Shown here one piece after another: positions 8,249 to 21,482 of a DNA stretch of 37,712 bases (position 1 is its first letter; every line of letters begins with the position of its first letter). Source of the DNA: Amycolatopsis jejuensis (lineage in GTDB: Bacteria; Actinomycetota; Actinomycetes; Mycobacteriales; Pseudonocardiaceae); assembly GCF_000717335.1 (NCBI RefSeq), contig NZ_JNYZ01000055.1, positions 1 through 37,712 on the forward strand, in the 5' to 3' direction. The notes below the pieces were generated by a model, which did not search any database, had not been told where the DNA came from, and saw only the letters and a list, made by a program, of their open reading frames with translations. A program made the translations under genes and the position numbers.

Positions 8249-8300
8249 CGGCCCATCATCACCCCGCGGCGCCGCGGGGCGCGCGGGGACCGGTGTTTAG

Positions 8301-11145
<2,845 letters not shown>

Positions 11146-11186
11146 GAGCGGTCCTCCTCGGGCTCCGGGCGGCGGCGGATCGATTG

Positions 11187-11207
11187 TTAGTAAAGTTGTT
11201 TTACTAA
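11187..11207. promoter_or_regulatory. Predicted operator of the exo-glucosaminidase gene
   Basis: Perfect 8-bp arms TTAGTAAA (11187-11194) and TTTACTAA (11200-11207) are separated by GTTGT. The AT-rich element stands out in a GC-rich genome, and its position fits repression of the GH2 gene. It resembles the AT-rich operators of ROK-family sugar repressors, but the cognate regulator is not in the window. Confidence 0.7.
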
Positions 11208-11257
11208 GTCGGTGATCGTAGCCGCCCGGAGCGCCGGGGAACAGCCCTCTTTCGGAT

Positions 11258-11620
11258 CTAGAGTGCGTCGACGTAGTACCAGCGCCCGCCCTCGCGGACG
11301 AACCGGCTGTTCTCGTGCTGCACGCCGTCGCGGTGGTGCGCGCGGAATTCGACGGTGCCCTCGTTCTCCAGCAACGAGCCACCGGTGGACCCGGCGATCT
11401 CCAGCCGGGTCCACTTCCGGGCGGGGTCGAGTTCGAGGCGCGTCGGGCGGGTGCTCGGATGCCAGGTGGCCAGCAGGTAGTCCGGCTCGCCGACGACGAA
11501 GGCGGAGTAGCGGGACCGCATCAGCCGCTCAGCCGTGGGGGCGTGCTGGCCGCCGCGATGGAAGCGGCCGCAGCAGGCGGGGTAGGGCTCGGGCAGGCCG
11601 CACGGACAGGGGTTCGCCAT
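11258..11620 (-). CDS. YchJ-family protein with SEC-C zinc motif
   Basis: About 120 residues from the ATG at 11620. The N-terminus has the SEC-C metal-binding motif (PCPCGLPEPYPACCGRFHRG), followed by the YchJ core: APTAERLMRSRYSAFVVGE, YLLATWHPSTRP, and the terminal VEFRAHHRDG and SRFVREGGRWYYVDA segments of an NTF2-like fold. No biochemical role is established for the family. The start lies 2 nt after the stop of the RNase HI gene on the same strand, so the pair is likely translationally coupled. Confidence 0.9.
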   Translation of the reverse strand: MANPCPCGLPEPYPACCGRFHRGGQHAPTAERLMRSRYSAFVVGEPDYLLATWHPSTRPTRLELDPARKWTRLEIAGSTGGSLLENEGTVEFRAHHRDGVQHENSRFVREGGRWYYVDAL

Positions 11621-11622
11621 GG

Positions 11623-12102
11623 TCAGCCGCGGGCCCGGCGGATCCCGGCCTGCGCGGCTTCTTGGGCACCCTTGACCGCGAGCTTGTCCGCGCGTTCGTT
11701 CTCCGGCAGCCCGGCGTGGCCCTTGACCCACAGCCATTCGACCTCGTGCCGCTCGCCGGCTTTGTCGAGGCGCTGCCAGAGATCGGCGTTCTTGACCGGC
11801 TGCTTCGCCTGGGTCTGCCAGCCGTTCTGCTTCCAGCGCGGCATCCACTGGGTGACGCCGTTGCGGACGTACGTGCTGTCGGTGTAGATCCGCACGACGG
11901 ACGCGCGGGTGAGGCTTTCCAGCGCTTGGATCGGCGCCATCAGCTCCATGCGGTTGTTGGTGGTGACGGTGTCCGCGCCGCCGTACATTTCGCGCTCGTG
12001 CTTGCCGTAGCGCAGCAGCGCGCCCCATCCGCCCGGTCCGGGATTGCCGCTGCATGCGCCGTCGGTGTAGATCTCCACGGCCGGTTCCGTCTGCTCCGCC
12101 AC
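11623..12102 (-). CDS. rnhA: Ribonuclease HI
   Basis: About 159 residues from a GTG at 12102; longer in-frame starts (ATG 12129, 12126) are possible but would add residues absent in E. coli RNase HI. It cleaves the RNA strand of RNA-DNA hybrids, such as R-loops and Okazaki primers, in the cytoplasm. The four catalytic acidic residues are visible: [18 protein letters not shown] (Asp), TNNRMELMA (Glu), RIYTDSTYV (Asp) and the final NERADKLA (Asp), together with the His of KGHAG. A tryptophan/lysine-rich segment ([10 protein letters not shown]) matches the basic protrusion. The stop lies 2 nt before the YchJ-like start. It is divergent from the DUF1684 gene. Confidence 0.95.
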   Translation of the reverse strand: MAEQTEPAVEIYTDGACSGNPGPGGWGALLRYGKHEREMYGGADTVTTNNRMELMAPIQALESLTRASVVRIYTDSTYVRNGVTQWMPRWKQNGWQTQAKQPVKNADLWQRLDKAGERHEVEWLWVKGHAGLPENERADKLAVKGAQEAAQAGIRRARG

Positions 12103-12194
12103 CCGGGCGACCCTACCGTTCCGCATCATGGGAGCCGGGAATGCCACCCCGGCGTCCGTGTTGTGCTGGGCAGACGAGCGGAAGGGGCCCGGAC

Positions 12195-12983
12195 ATGACG
12201 GTGGAATTCGCGCAGGCGTGGCACGACTGGAAGGCGGATCGCGAGAAGACGCTGGCCGATCCGTACGGCTGGCTGGCGCTGGTGTCGCTCGACTGGCTCG
12301 AGGACTCGCCGCGCACCTACCCCGGCCTGCCTGGCCGCTGGTGGCAGGACGCTTCGGCCGCGTACGTGGACCCGTCGGGCGGCGACCTGCAGTACGAGGG
12401 CGCGCCGATCACCGGGGTGCAGCGGTTCGAACTGGTCAACAGCGGAGCCGTCACCCGCGTGACGGCAGGCGAGGTGGAGATCGAGATCGCCCGCCGGTCG
12501 GGGTACCTGATCCGCGTGCACGACCCGAAAGCCCCGGTACTGCACGGCTTCCACGGCGTACCGGCGTATGAGCCCGACGAGGCCTGGGTGCTGAAGGGCC
12601 GCTTCGAGCCGTTCGCCGAGCCCCAGCCGACGACGGTGGGTGCGGTGGTCGAAGGTCTCTCCCATGTCTACACCGCCCCCGGCGTGGTCCGCTTCACCCA
12701 CAACGGTGTCGAACACAAGTTGACGGCTTTCAATGGCCGTGAGGAAGGGTTCAACATCCTCTTCACGGACGAGACGAGCGGGGTCACGACGTATCCGGCG
12801 AACCGGTCTCTGCCGGTCCCACCGGCGGCCCCGGACGGGACGGTGACGCTGGACTTCAACCGGGCCGCCAACCTGCCGTGCGCGTTCACGGATTTCGCGA
12901 CGTGCCCGTTGCCACCGGCCGGGAATCACCTGCCGTTCGCGGTGGAGGCGGGGGAGAAGCTGCCTTACGAACGACAGGACTGA
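12195..12983 (+). CDS. DUF1684 domain protein
   Basis: About 262 residues from the ATG at 12195, preceded by GAAGGGG. The DUF1684 hallmarks are present: an N-terminal helix ending in [16 protein letters not shown], a central beta-rich part ([35 protein letters not shown]) and the C-terminal [30 protein letters not shown]. No signal peptide is seen, so it is probably cytoplasmic. The family has no proven activity, although the conserved core suggests a small-molecule enzyme or binder. It stands alone between RNase HI and a terminator. Confidence 0.88.
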   Translation: MTVEFAQAWHDWKADREKTLADPYGWLALVSLDWLEDSPRTYPGLPGRWWQDASAAYVDPSGGDLQYEGAPITGVQRFELVNSGAVTRVTAGEVEIEIARRSGYLIRVHDPKAPVLHGFHGVPAYEPDEAWVLKGRFEPFAEPQPTTVGAVVEGLSHVYTAPGVVRFTHNGVEHKLTAFNGREEGFNILFTDETSGVTTYPANRSLPVPPAAPDGTVTLDFNRAANLPCAFTDFATCPLPPAGNHLPFAVEAGEKLPYERQD

Positions 12984-13092
12984 GCAGCTCGGATGGCGTG
13001 CGGTCCGGGGTCCGCGATCTGCCGGGCTCCGGTACCGCGTTTTGTCGGTTAGCGGCCGGAACCGGCTTGATGCAGGCGTTCCAGGAGGACGT

Positions 13093-13130
13093 GAGCCCGG
13101 GCCGCCACGATCGACAGGCGGCCCGGGCTC
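13093..13130. terminator. Bidirectional terminator hairpin
   Basis: Perfect 14-bp arms GAGCCCGGGCCGCC (13093-13106) and GGCGGCCCGGGCTC (13117-13130) with a 10-nt loop lie between the convergent DUF1684 and metallo-hydrolase genes. There is no U tract, as is common for actinobacterial hairpins. Confidence 0.85.
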
Positions 13131-13139
13131 GCGGTCAGC

Positions 13140-13817
13140 TCACCAGCCCCGCGAACGCCAATCCGCCACCTTGTGCCGTTCCGCTCCCAGCGTCGAGTCG
13201 TCCCCGTGTCCCGGATAGAACCACGTGTCATCCGGCAGCTCGCCGAAGATGCGCGTCTCGACGTCACCCAGCAGGGACGTGAAATCCTCCGGCGACCCCG
13301 TCTTCCCGACCCCGCCGGGGAACAGCGAGTCGCCCGTGAAGAGGTGGGCGTGGCCTGCCGGGTCGCGGTACAGCAGAGCCACCGAGCCCGGCGTGTGGCC
13401 GCGCAGGTGGATCACCTCGAGCGCGATCTTCCCGAAGCGCAGCGTGTCGCCGTGCTCGACCAGGAAGTCCGGGGGTACCGGCAGTGGCTCCGCGTCGAGC
13501 GGGTGCGCCGCGGTGTTCGCGCCGTTCGCGCCCGCCACCGCGCCCAGTGCCTGCCAGTGGTCGGCGTGCTGGTGCGTCGTGACGATCGTGCGCAGCGCGG
13601 GCCGGTCGGGGCCGTGGCCGACCAGGTCGGAGATCCGCTCCGGGTCGTTGGCCGCGTCGATCAGCAGGGCCTCGTTCTCGGCGCGGCACACCAGCAGGTA
13701 CGCATTGTTGTCCATCGGGCCAACGGAGAGCTTCGTGATCGTGAGCCCGTCCAGCGTCCGGCGGGCGGCGTCGCCGCCCGGTTCGACGTGCCCGGTGTAA
13801 GTGTCGGCGATGTTCAC
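13140..13817 (-). CDS. MBL-fold metallo-hydrolase (glyoxalase II-like)
   Basis: About 225 residues from a GTG at 13817; a longer in-frame ATG at 13925 would add a low-complexity tail. The metal-binding motifs of the metallo-beta-lactamase fold are present: THQHADHW (HxHxDH), IHLRGHTPGSVALL (His), LFTGDSLFPGGVGKTG (Asp) and WFYPGHGDDSTLG (His). The order and the FPGGVGKT segment resemble hydroxyacylglutathione hydrolase-like (glyoxalase II group) proteins, so a thioester or lactone hydrolase is plausible. Actinomycetes use mycothiol, which could be the substrate moiety, but that is inference. It is divergent from uvrA. Confidence 0.88.
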   Translation of the reverse strand: MNIADTYTGHVEPGGDAARRTLDGLTITKLSVGPMDNNAYLLVCRAENEALLIDAANDPERISDLVGHGPDRPALRTIVTTHQHADHWQALGAVAGANGANTAAHPLDAEPLPVPPDFLVEHGDTLRFGKIALEVIHLRGHTPGSVALLYRDPAGHAHLFTGDSLFPGGVGKTGSPEDFTSLLGDVETRIFGELPDDTWFYPGHGDDSTLGAERHKVADWRSRGW

Positions 13818-13987
13818 GAGACCACACGGTAGCCGGGCCGCCGCCCCGGCTTCCACCCGCGCGCTCCGGGTCGGGGCGCCCGGGCCGCACCTGTATCGTG
13901 GAACGGGACCCGCCCGCGTCTCCACTACGCCGGGCGGCCACCCCGGAATCCGGAAAATGCCCAGGTCGACGGCCTGCGACCCAGTTT

Positions 13988-14010
13988 TTGTCGGTGGTCG
14001 CGCCTAGCCT
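13988..14010 (+). promoter_or_regulatory. RecA-NDp/PafBC-type DNA-damage promoter of uvrA
   Basis: TTGTCGGTG (13988-13996), 8 nt, then TAGCCT (14005-14010) matches the LexA-independent DNA-damage promoter of actinobacteria (TTGTCRGTG-N8-TANNNT), which PafBC activates in mycobacteria. No SOS box of the TCGAAC-N4-GTTCGA type was seen in the gap. The rest of the 265-bp gap holds nothing else I can support. Confidence 0.85.
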
Positions 14011-14082
14011 GGCCGCAGCCTCCGGCACCGGACCACCCGGGCGGGGGCCCCAGAGCAGAGAATGAACTGAAGGGACGTGGGC

Positions 14083-16944
<2,862 letters not shown>

Positions 16945-16966
16945 CGGCTCCAGCTCCGGGTCAGCC

Positions 16967-16997
16967 CTTCCCCGTCGAGCGCCGGACGACGGGGAAG
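16967..16997 (+). terminator. Terminator hairpin after uvrA
   Basis: CTTCCCCGTC (16967-16976) and GACGGGGAAG (16988-16997) are perfect 10-bp arms 22 nt past the uvrA stop. They are followed at once by the REP-like palindrome. Confidence 0.75.
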
Positions 16998-17005
16998 AGC
17001 GGGCT

Positions 17006-17052
17006 GTGAAGGGAACCATCACGGAATCTAATTCCCTCATGGTTCCCTTCAC
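17006..17052. repeat. REP-like palindromic element, full copy
   Basis: Perfect 14-bp arms GTGAAGGGAACCAT (17006-17019) and ATGGTTCCCTTCAC (17039-17052) enclose a 19-nt loop that has its own GGAAT-CTA-ATTCC hairpin. It ends 3 nt before the stop codon of the minus-strand lipoprotein gene. A 20-bp stretch recurs exactly, inverted, at 32021-32040. Two copies of one element in intergenic positions suggest a dispersed repeat family that may also act as a terminator. Confidence 0.8.
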
Positions 17053-17055
17053 GGA

Positions 17056-17676
17056 CTACGCGAGTGCGCGAACCCGGAACGTGGCGCCCTCCTCGCCCGG
17101 CAGGAGCGGCAACGCACACTGCGTCACGTTCGGTCCGGTCACCTCGGCCGGAGCGAACTCCGGTGTGTCCTTCCGCCGGGTCTCGAGCAGGAATCCGGCT
17201 TCATCGGTCGAGCGGTCGGTCCAGGAGAACTGCACGCTCTGATCGTCAGTCCGCTGTGCCGTGGGGGTGGCGACGAGTCCGGTTGGCGCCGCACCGGGCT
17301 CACGCGTCGGCACCGTGCGTGCGGGTGCCGCGGTGCTGCCCGGTGCGCTCGGGCCGCCCGGCGATATCGGCACTGGCGCTGACACCGGCCCGGAGAAGGA
17401 GCGGACGCGGCAGAAGAAGTCCGTTTCCGGGATCAGGTCGGGATGCGTGTAGGACGTCTGGCCGGGCGGCAGACACTGCAACGCATTCCACGGCCCTTCG
17501 GGAGCGTTCGCGTACTCGAGCAGGTACTCCGCCGCGGCCTGGTCGGCGGGCCACTTGAGCACGATGTCGGTCGGCGAGTTCAAGGTGGCTGGCAACCCCG
17601 CAGCCTCCGTGCCCCCACACGCGGAAGCGACCGCTGCCGCAAGTATCACCGGGACCAGCCGACGCAACCTGGGCAC
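17056..17676 (-). CDS. Putative lipoprotein with fibronectin type III-like domains
   Basis: About 206 residues. GTG at 17676 is favoured because GGAGG lies 5 nt upstream; GTG codons at 17691 and 17688 are also in frame. The N-terminus is a lipoprotein signal (RRLVPVILAAAVASACGG) with the lipobox Cys near residue 18, so the protein is probably tethered outside the membrane. Two beta-rich segments of Fn3 type follow: LNSPTDIVLKWPADQAAAEY at about residues 30-90, and APTGLVATPTAQ with VQFSWTDRSTDEAGF at about 130-206. A Pro/Ala/Thr linker separates them. It is divergent from the anti-sigma-like gene. No function is known; binding of a surface ligand is only a guess. Confidence 0.75.
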   Translation of the reverse strand: MPRLRRLVPVILAAAVASACGGTEAAGLPATLNSPTDIVLKWPADQAAAEYLLEYANAPEGPWNALQCLPPGQTSYTHPDLIPETDFFCRVRSFSGPVSAPVPISPGGPSAPGSTAAPARTVPTREPGAAPTGLVATPTAQRTDDQSVQFSWTDRSTDEAGFLLETRRKDTPEFAPAEVTGPNVTQCALPLLPGEEGATFRVRALA

Positions 17677-17958
17677 GCGAGCCTCCACCACATCCAGGCA
17701 GCGGGTTCACGGTGCCGGACAGCCCAGGAACGTCCGGCAAGATCGACAAGCGCCATTCCCGCTGAACGGCATCGTCCGACCCATCCGCGGACAGGATGGC
17801 TCCGAACCCCGAGGTGCGCCGAGGTGAACCACCGGACGCTCCGGCGCGTGTGAACAACGTCGGACCACCGTCCGCGATCACGCGCGTGCGGTCGAGCTGG
17901 CGCCGACCGAGGGTGCCGCCCGTCCACCGGCCGCGCCCGAGGTGAAGCGGAGGTGACG

Positions 17959-18810
17959 ATGACTGTGGAGGAGCACATCCCGCTCGCCGCCTACGTCTTC
18001 GGCGCCCTTTCCTCGGTCGAGACCGCGGAGTTCGAAGCCCACCTGGGCACGTGCCCTCAGTGCCGGACCGATCACCCCGGTCTGGCCGCTCTGCGTGCGT
18101 TCCTGGCGGAGGTCCCACCCGAAGCGGCACTGGACGGCCCGCCTGAGAACGGTGAAGTCCTCCTGCGTCGGACTCTGCGTCGAATCCGCGCTGAAGCAAC
18201 CTCGACGGACGATCCGCGGCTGAGGGGACAATGGCGGACAGAAGGTGAGCCGTCGGCCGCCGTCGCGCCGGGGCGGGACCGTCGGGTGCGGCGTTGGCGC
18301 GCGGCGATGGTCGCGGTGGTGGCCGGGGTTGCGTTGGGGGGTGGGGTGGTCGTCGGGAGGATGAGTGTGTCCGGGCCGATCGCGGACGGGCCGTCGGCGA
18401 GTGGTCCCGGAGCGTCGTCAGGGCCAGAGACACAGCCGGGGCAGCCACAGCCGGGACAGCCACAGCAGGGGCCAGGGACACAGCCGGGGCAGGGGACACA
18501 GCCGGGCATGCGGGTCCTCACCGGAGCCAACCCGGCCACCGGGGCGTGGCTCGCGGCGGATGTCACGCCTGCGGACGGCTGGGTCCGGGTGCACGTGGCC
18601 GTCCGGGGGGTCCGAGCCGGAGAGAGGTGCAAGCTGGTGGTCGTCGCGAAGGATGGGGTGCGTTGGGAGGCCGGGAGCTGGCTTGTGTCGGCGAAGTGGG
18701 GCGAGCAGGGCTTCGGGCTGGACGGCTCGGCTCTCGTCGCGCCGGCGGACGTCACGTCCGTCGACATCGTCACCCTCGACGGGCGCGACCTCGTCTCGGC
18801 GCGGGAGTGA
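17959..18810 (+). CDS. Anti-sigma-factor-like membrane protein (zf-HC2)
   Basis: About 283 residues from the ATG at 17959, which has GGAGG 5 nt upstream; a GTG at 17953 overlaps that site. Residues 1-40 form a zinc-binding anti-sigma domain: EEHIPLAAYVFGAL, then FEAHLGTCPQCR, the HxxxCxxC motif. One membrane segment follows at about residues 118-140 (AAMVAVVAGVALGGGVVVGRM), then an extracytoplasmic Gln-Pro-Gly repeat linker and a small beta-rich domain (VLTGANPATGAW and VDIVTLDGRDLVSARE) like that of RskA/anti-sigma-K proteins. Such proteins hold an ECF sigma factor at the membrane. The sigma gene normally lies just upstream, but here that space holds no recognisable sigma coding sequence. 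It may be an orphan acting on a distant sigma factor. Confidence 0.8.
   Translation: MTVEEHIPLAAYVFGALSSVETAEFEAHLGTCPQCRTDHPGLAALRAFLAEVPPEAALDGPPENGEVLLRRTLRRIRAEATSTDDPRLRGQWRTEGEPSAAVAPGRDRRVRRWRAAMVAVVAGVALGGGVVVGRMSVSGPIADGPSASGPGASSGPETQPGQPQPGQPQQGPGTQPGQGTQPGMRVLTGANPATGAWLAADVTPADGWVRVHVAVRGVRAGERCKLVVVAKDGVRWEAGSWLVSAKWGEQGFGLDGSALVAPADVTSVDIVTLDGRDLVSARE
18426..18510 (+). repeat. Coding repeat for a Gln-Pro-Gly linker
   Basis: Imperfect copies of an ACAGCCGGGGCAG-type unit encode (T/P)QPGQ repeats just outside the membrane segment of the anti-sigma-like protein. The linker probably spans the cell wall. Length variation between strains would be expected. Confidence 0.8.
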
Positions 18811-18816
18811 ACCGCG

Positions 18817-19260
18817 ATGGCCGAGTACCGGTTCCGCAGCGTGTGGTGGCTGCCCGGCATCCCGGCGCGGCGGGTGTTCGACGCCGTCGTCGACCTCGAG
18901 TCCTATCCCTCGTGGTGGCCGGACGTCCGATCGGTCCGCCAGGTCGACGACGACACCGCCGAGGTCGTCTGCCGGTCGCGGCTGCCGTACCGGATCGTCG
19001 TCGCGATGCATCGGGAGCAGCAGGACGCGTCGGCCGGACGGGTGCGCGTCCGGCTCAGCGGCGACCTCGACGGCACGCTCACCGGAGCGCTGCACCCGCT
19101 CGCGGACGGCACCCGGCTCGAGATCACGCAGCACGTCCGCGCGCGGAAACCGTTGCTGCGCAGGCTCGACGTCGTCGCGCGGCCGTTCTTCCGCGCCAAC
19201 CACGCGTGGATGATGCGCCGGGGACATGACGGGCTGGCCGCCTACCTCGCCGTGCCCTAG
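18817..19260 (+). CDS. SRPBCC (START-like) family protein
   Basis: 147 residues with the polyketide cyclase/coenzyme Q-binding (Coq10/RatA-like) pattern: PARRVFDAVVDLESYPSWWPDV near the N-terminus, RVRVRLSGDLDGTLTGALHP in the middle, TRLEITQHVRARKPLLRRLD, and a long C-terminal helix (FFRANHAWMMRRGHDGLAAYL). The fold makes a hydrophobic cavity for lipids or aromatic ligands; the ligand is unknown. It starts 6 nt after the anti-sigma-like gene and is probably in the same operon. Its last 40 bp are the seed of a tandem repeat that continues past the stop codon. Confidence 0.85.
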   Translation: MAEYRFRSVWWLPGIPARRVFDAVVDLESYPSWWPDVRSVRQVDDDTAEVVCRSRLPYRIVVAMHREQQDASAGRVRVRLSGDLDGTLTGALHPLADGTRLEITQHVRARKPLLRRLDVVARPFFRANHAWMMRRGHDGLAAYLAVP

Positions 19261-19475
19261 GCAGCGACATCACAGGCTGGCCGCCTGCCTTGCCGTGTCC
19301 TGGGCCGCTACATGACGGGCTGGCCGCCTGCCTCGCCGTGCCCTAGGCAGCGACGGCCGCCTGCCTCGCTGCGTCCTAGGCCGCCACATCACAGGCTGGC
19401 CGCCCGCCTCGCCGTGCCCCAGGGCAGCCACACCAGGGGGCTGGCCGCCTGCCCCGCCATTCCTCAGGCAGCCGC
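19224..19475. repeat. 43-bp tandem repeat, about six copies
   Basis: GGCTGGCCGCC recurs at 19232, 19275, 19318, (19351, with a 10-bp deletion), 19394 and 19439, a period of 43-45 bp. Copy 1 is the coding 3' end of the SRPBCC gene with its TAG stop; later copies repeat that sequence in other frames (GLAACLAVP-like), and the last copy contains the stop codon of the convergent MFS gene. The array therefore fills the whole gap between two convergent genes. No spacers are present. Confidence 0.9.
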
Positions 19476-20876
19476 ATCGCACTGGACCAACGGCTCCGTG
19501 GCAGCACGGCGCGGGCGCAGCACCACCGCAGCGATCGCGGCCGCGATGAGCGTCAGCGTTGCGCTCAAGCCGTACGCCAGGCGGAACCCCGACGTCAGCG
19601 CCTCCCGCGCCGGTGCGCCCGTCTCGAGCAAGCCGCTCGTTCGCGTGGCCGCCGAGGTCGCCAGGATTGCCGTCCCGAGGGCGGCGCCGACCTGTTGCGT
19701 GGTGGTGATCAGCCCGGACGTCACGCCCGTGTCCGCGGGCGCTGCGCCCGACATAGCCAAACTCATCAGCGCCGGAATCGCCGTACCCGCCCCCGCGCCC
19801 ATGAGGATCAGCGACGGCAAGACGTGCAGCGCGTAGCCGCCGTCGGTCCGGACCTGCGTCAGGTACCAGAACGCGATTGCGGTCACGAGCAACCCGGTCA
19901 CCAGCACCGTGCGCGACGAAAAACGCGAGTTGAGCCGGTCCGCCAGGCCGAGCGAGAACGCGGCGATCATGACCGGCGTCGGCGCGAAGGCGAAACCCGT
20001 GGTGAGTGCGTCGAAACCGAGGACCTGCTGCAAATACAGCGCGGTCACGAACTGGAATCCCAGGAATCCGGCGACCATCACCACCATGGTCAGGTTCGCG
20101 CCGGTGATCGCGCGGACGCGGAACAACCTCAAGGGCAGCAAGGGAATTCGCGCTCGGGCTTGCCGTGCCACGAAAGCCGCGAGCAAGACGACGGCCGCGG
20201 CGAGGGCGCCGAGGTGCTCGCTCACAATGCCCAGTACCAGCAGCATCACCCCGGACGTCACGAGGAGCGCGCCGAGGACGTCGATGCCGGTTCGCAGCCC
20301 CTGACCGCGGTCGCGCGAGATCACGAACGGGGTCAGGACGAGGGTCGCGAGGCCGATCGGCAGGTTGATGTAGAACGTCCAATGCCAGTCGAGGCTCTGC
20401 GTGAGCGCGCCACCGGCGACGAGGCCGATCGATGCGCCGGCAGCTTGCGTGAAGCTGTACACGCCGATCGCGCGGACGCGGGCACGCGGCTCCGGGTACA
20501 GCGTCACGATCATCCCCAAGACCACCGCCGACGCGAGCGCTCCGCCGACGCCCTGGGCGAAACGCGAGATCACCAGCGTCGCGGCGTTCGGGGACAGTCC
20601 GGCGGCCAGTGAGGCAGCGGTGAAAACCGCCACGCCGGCAACGAATACCCGCCGCCGTCCGGCGAGGTCGCCCAGCCGTCCGGACAGCAGGAGCAATCCG
20701 CCGAACGCGACGAGGTAGGCGTTGACCACCCAGGCGAGCCCGGGTGCGCTGAACCCGAGGTCGGCTTGGATCGCCGGCAAGGCGACCGCGACGATGGTGC
20801 TGTCGAGCACCACCATCAGCGACGCGGTGCACAGCACGGCGAGCGCCGCACCCCGATGCCGGGCTGATTCGGGCAT
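19464..20876 (-). CDS. MFS drug/solute exporter, DHA2 (14-TMS) type
   Basis: About 470 residues from the ATG at 20876 (MPESARHRGAALAVL). It has about 14 hydrophobic segments, with the DHA2 motifs LDSTIVAVALPAIQADLG in helix 1, SGRLGDLAGRRRVF (motif A) in loop 2-3, and RFAQGVGGALASAVVLGMI. It exports drugs or metabolites using the proton gradient. It is divergent from an HxlR regulator over a 113-bp gap, the usual arrangement for a regulated efflux pump. Its last codons lie in the 43-bp repeat array, so its C-terminus may vary between strains. Confidence 0.92.
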   Translation of the reverse strand: MPESARHRGAALAVLCTASLMVVLDSTIVAVALPAIQADLGFSAPGLAWVVNAYLVAFGGLLLLSGRLGDLAGRRRVFVAGVAVFTAASLAAGLSPNAATLVISRFAQGVGGALASAVVLGMIVTLYPEPRARVRAIGVYSFTQAAGASIGLVAGGALTQSLDWHWTFYINLPIGLATLVLTPFVISRDRGQGLRTGIDVLGALLVTSGVMLLVLGIVSEHLGALAAAVVLLAAFVARQARARIPLLPLRLFRVRAITGANLTMVVMVAGFLGFQFVTALYLQQVLGFDALTTGFAFAPTPVMIAAFSLGLADRLNSRFSSRTVLVTGLLVTAIAFWYLTQVRTDGGYALHVLPSLILMGAGAGTAIPALMSLAMSGAAPADTGVTSGLITTTQQVGAALGTAILATSAATRTSGLLETGAPAREALTSGFRLAYGLSATLTLIAAAIAAVVLRPRRAATEPLVQCDAAA

Positions 20877-20989
20877 TCCGGTCCTCCACAACGTAAGAAA
20901 GCACAGTTTCCACTGGTCATCGCCAGGGCATCTCTTGTTACAGTGCCCATCATGTGTGACCATGGGAGCGCGCGGAAGGAGGCACTTTC

Positions 20990-21385
20990 ATGTCCCAGGG
21001 GAACATCGCTGTGACCGACCAGGCCGAGACGCCGGACCCGGGAAAACTCGCGGTGTGCACGGTGATGGAGGTCGTGAACCGGATCAGCGGGAAGTGGGCG
21101 ATCGGCATCCTGCTGGAGGCGACGCGCGGCCCGGTGCGGTTCACCGAGCTGGAGCGGTCGGTGTCCGGCATCAGCCGCCGCATGCTCACGCTGACCTTGC
21201 GAAACCTCGAGCGCGACGGCCTGCTGGAACGCACGGTCTACCCGACGGTGCCCCCGCGCGTGGAGTACGAGGCCACCGGCATGGCCCGCGAGCTGTACGA
21301 GTCGCTGTCCGCACTGGTCGGCTGGGCGGAGCGGCACCGCGAGGCGATCGCGCTGGCGCGGGACTCCTACGACGGGCGCGGCTGA
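20990..21385 (+). CDS. HxlR-family transcriptional regulator
   Basis: 131 residues with a winged helix of the HxlR/MarR-like type: CTVMEVVNRISGKWAIGILLEA, GPVRFTELERSVSGISRRML, TLTLRNLERDGLLERTVYPT and VPPRVEYEATGMARELYESL, in the family's order. The Cys near residue 23 is at the position conserved in redox- or electrophile-sensing HxlR members. AAGGAGG lies 7 nt before the ATG. It probably controls the divergent MFS exporter. I found only weak half-sites in the gap and no convincing operator. Confidence 0.92.
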   Translation: MSQGNIAVTDQAETPDPGKLAVCTVMEVVNRISGKWAIGILLEATRGPVRFTELERSVSGISRRMLTLTLRNLERDGLLERTVYPTVPPRVEYEATGMARELYESLSALVGWAERHREAIALARDSYDGRG

Positions 21386-21395
21386 AAACGAAAAC

Positions 21396-21440
21396 GGTGC
21401 CGTGGCGGTGCGCACGGGGGACGCGCACTGCCACGGCACC
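21396..21440. terminator. Terminator hairpin between HxlR and dctA genes
   Basis: Arms GGTGCCGTGGCGGTGCGC (21396-21413) and GCGCACTGCCACGGCACC (21423-21440) pair at 17 of 18 positions around a 9-nt loop, between two convergent genes. Confidence 0.85.
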
Positions 21441-21482
21441 GACAATCCGCACCCGGAGGGAAGGACGCCGGGCGCGGACCGG

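Noticed and set aside
13041..13070. TTTGTCGGTTAG as a second DNA-damage promoter.
   Set aside because: The -35-like part is incomplete and no TANNNT follows at the required distance.
17692..17958. Possible ECF sigma gene before the anti-sigma-like gene.
   Set aside because: No frame shows sigma region 2 or 4 motifs; stop codons interrupt every frame within a short distance.
20877..20989. Operator for the HxlR regulator in the MFS gap.
   Set aside because: Only weak half-sites (GCACAGT and TTACAGTGC) are visible, without convincing symmetry.
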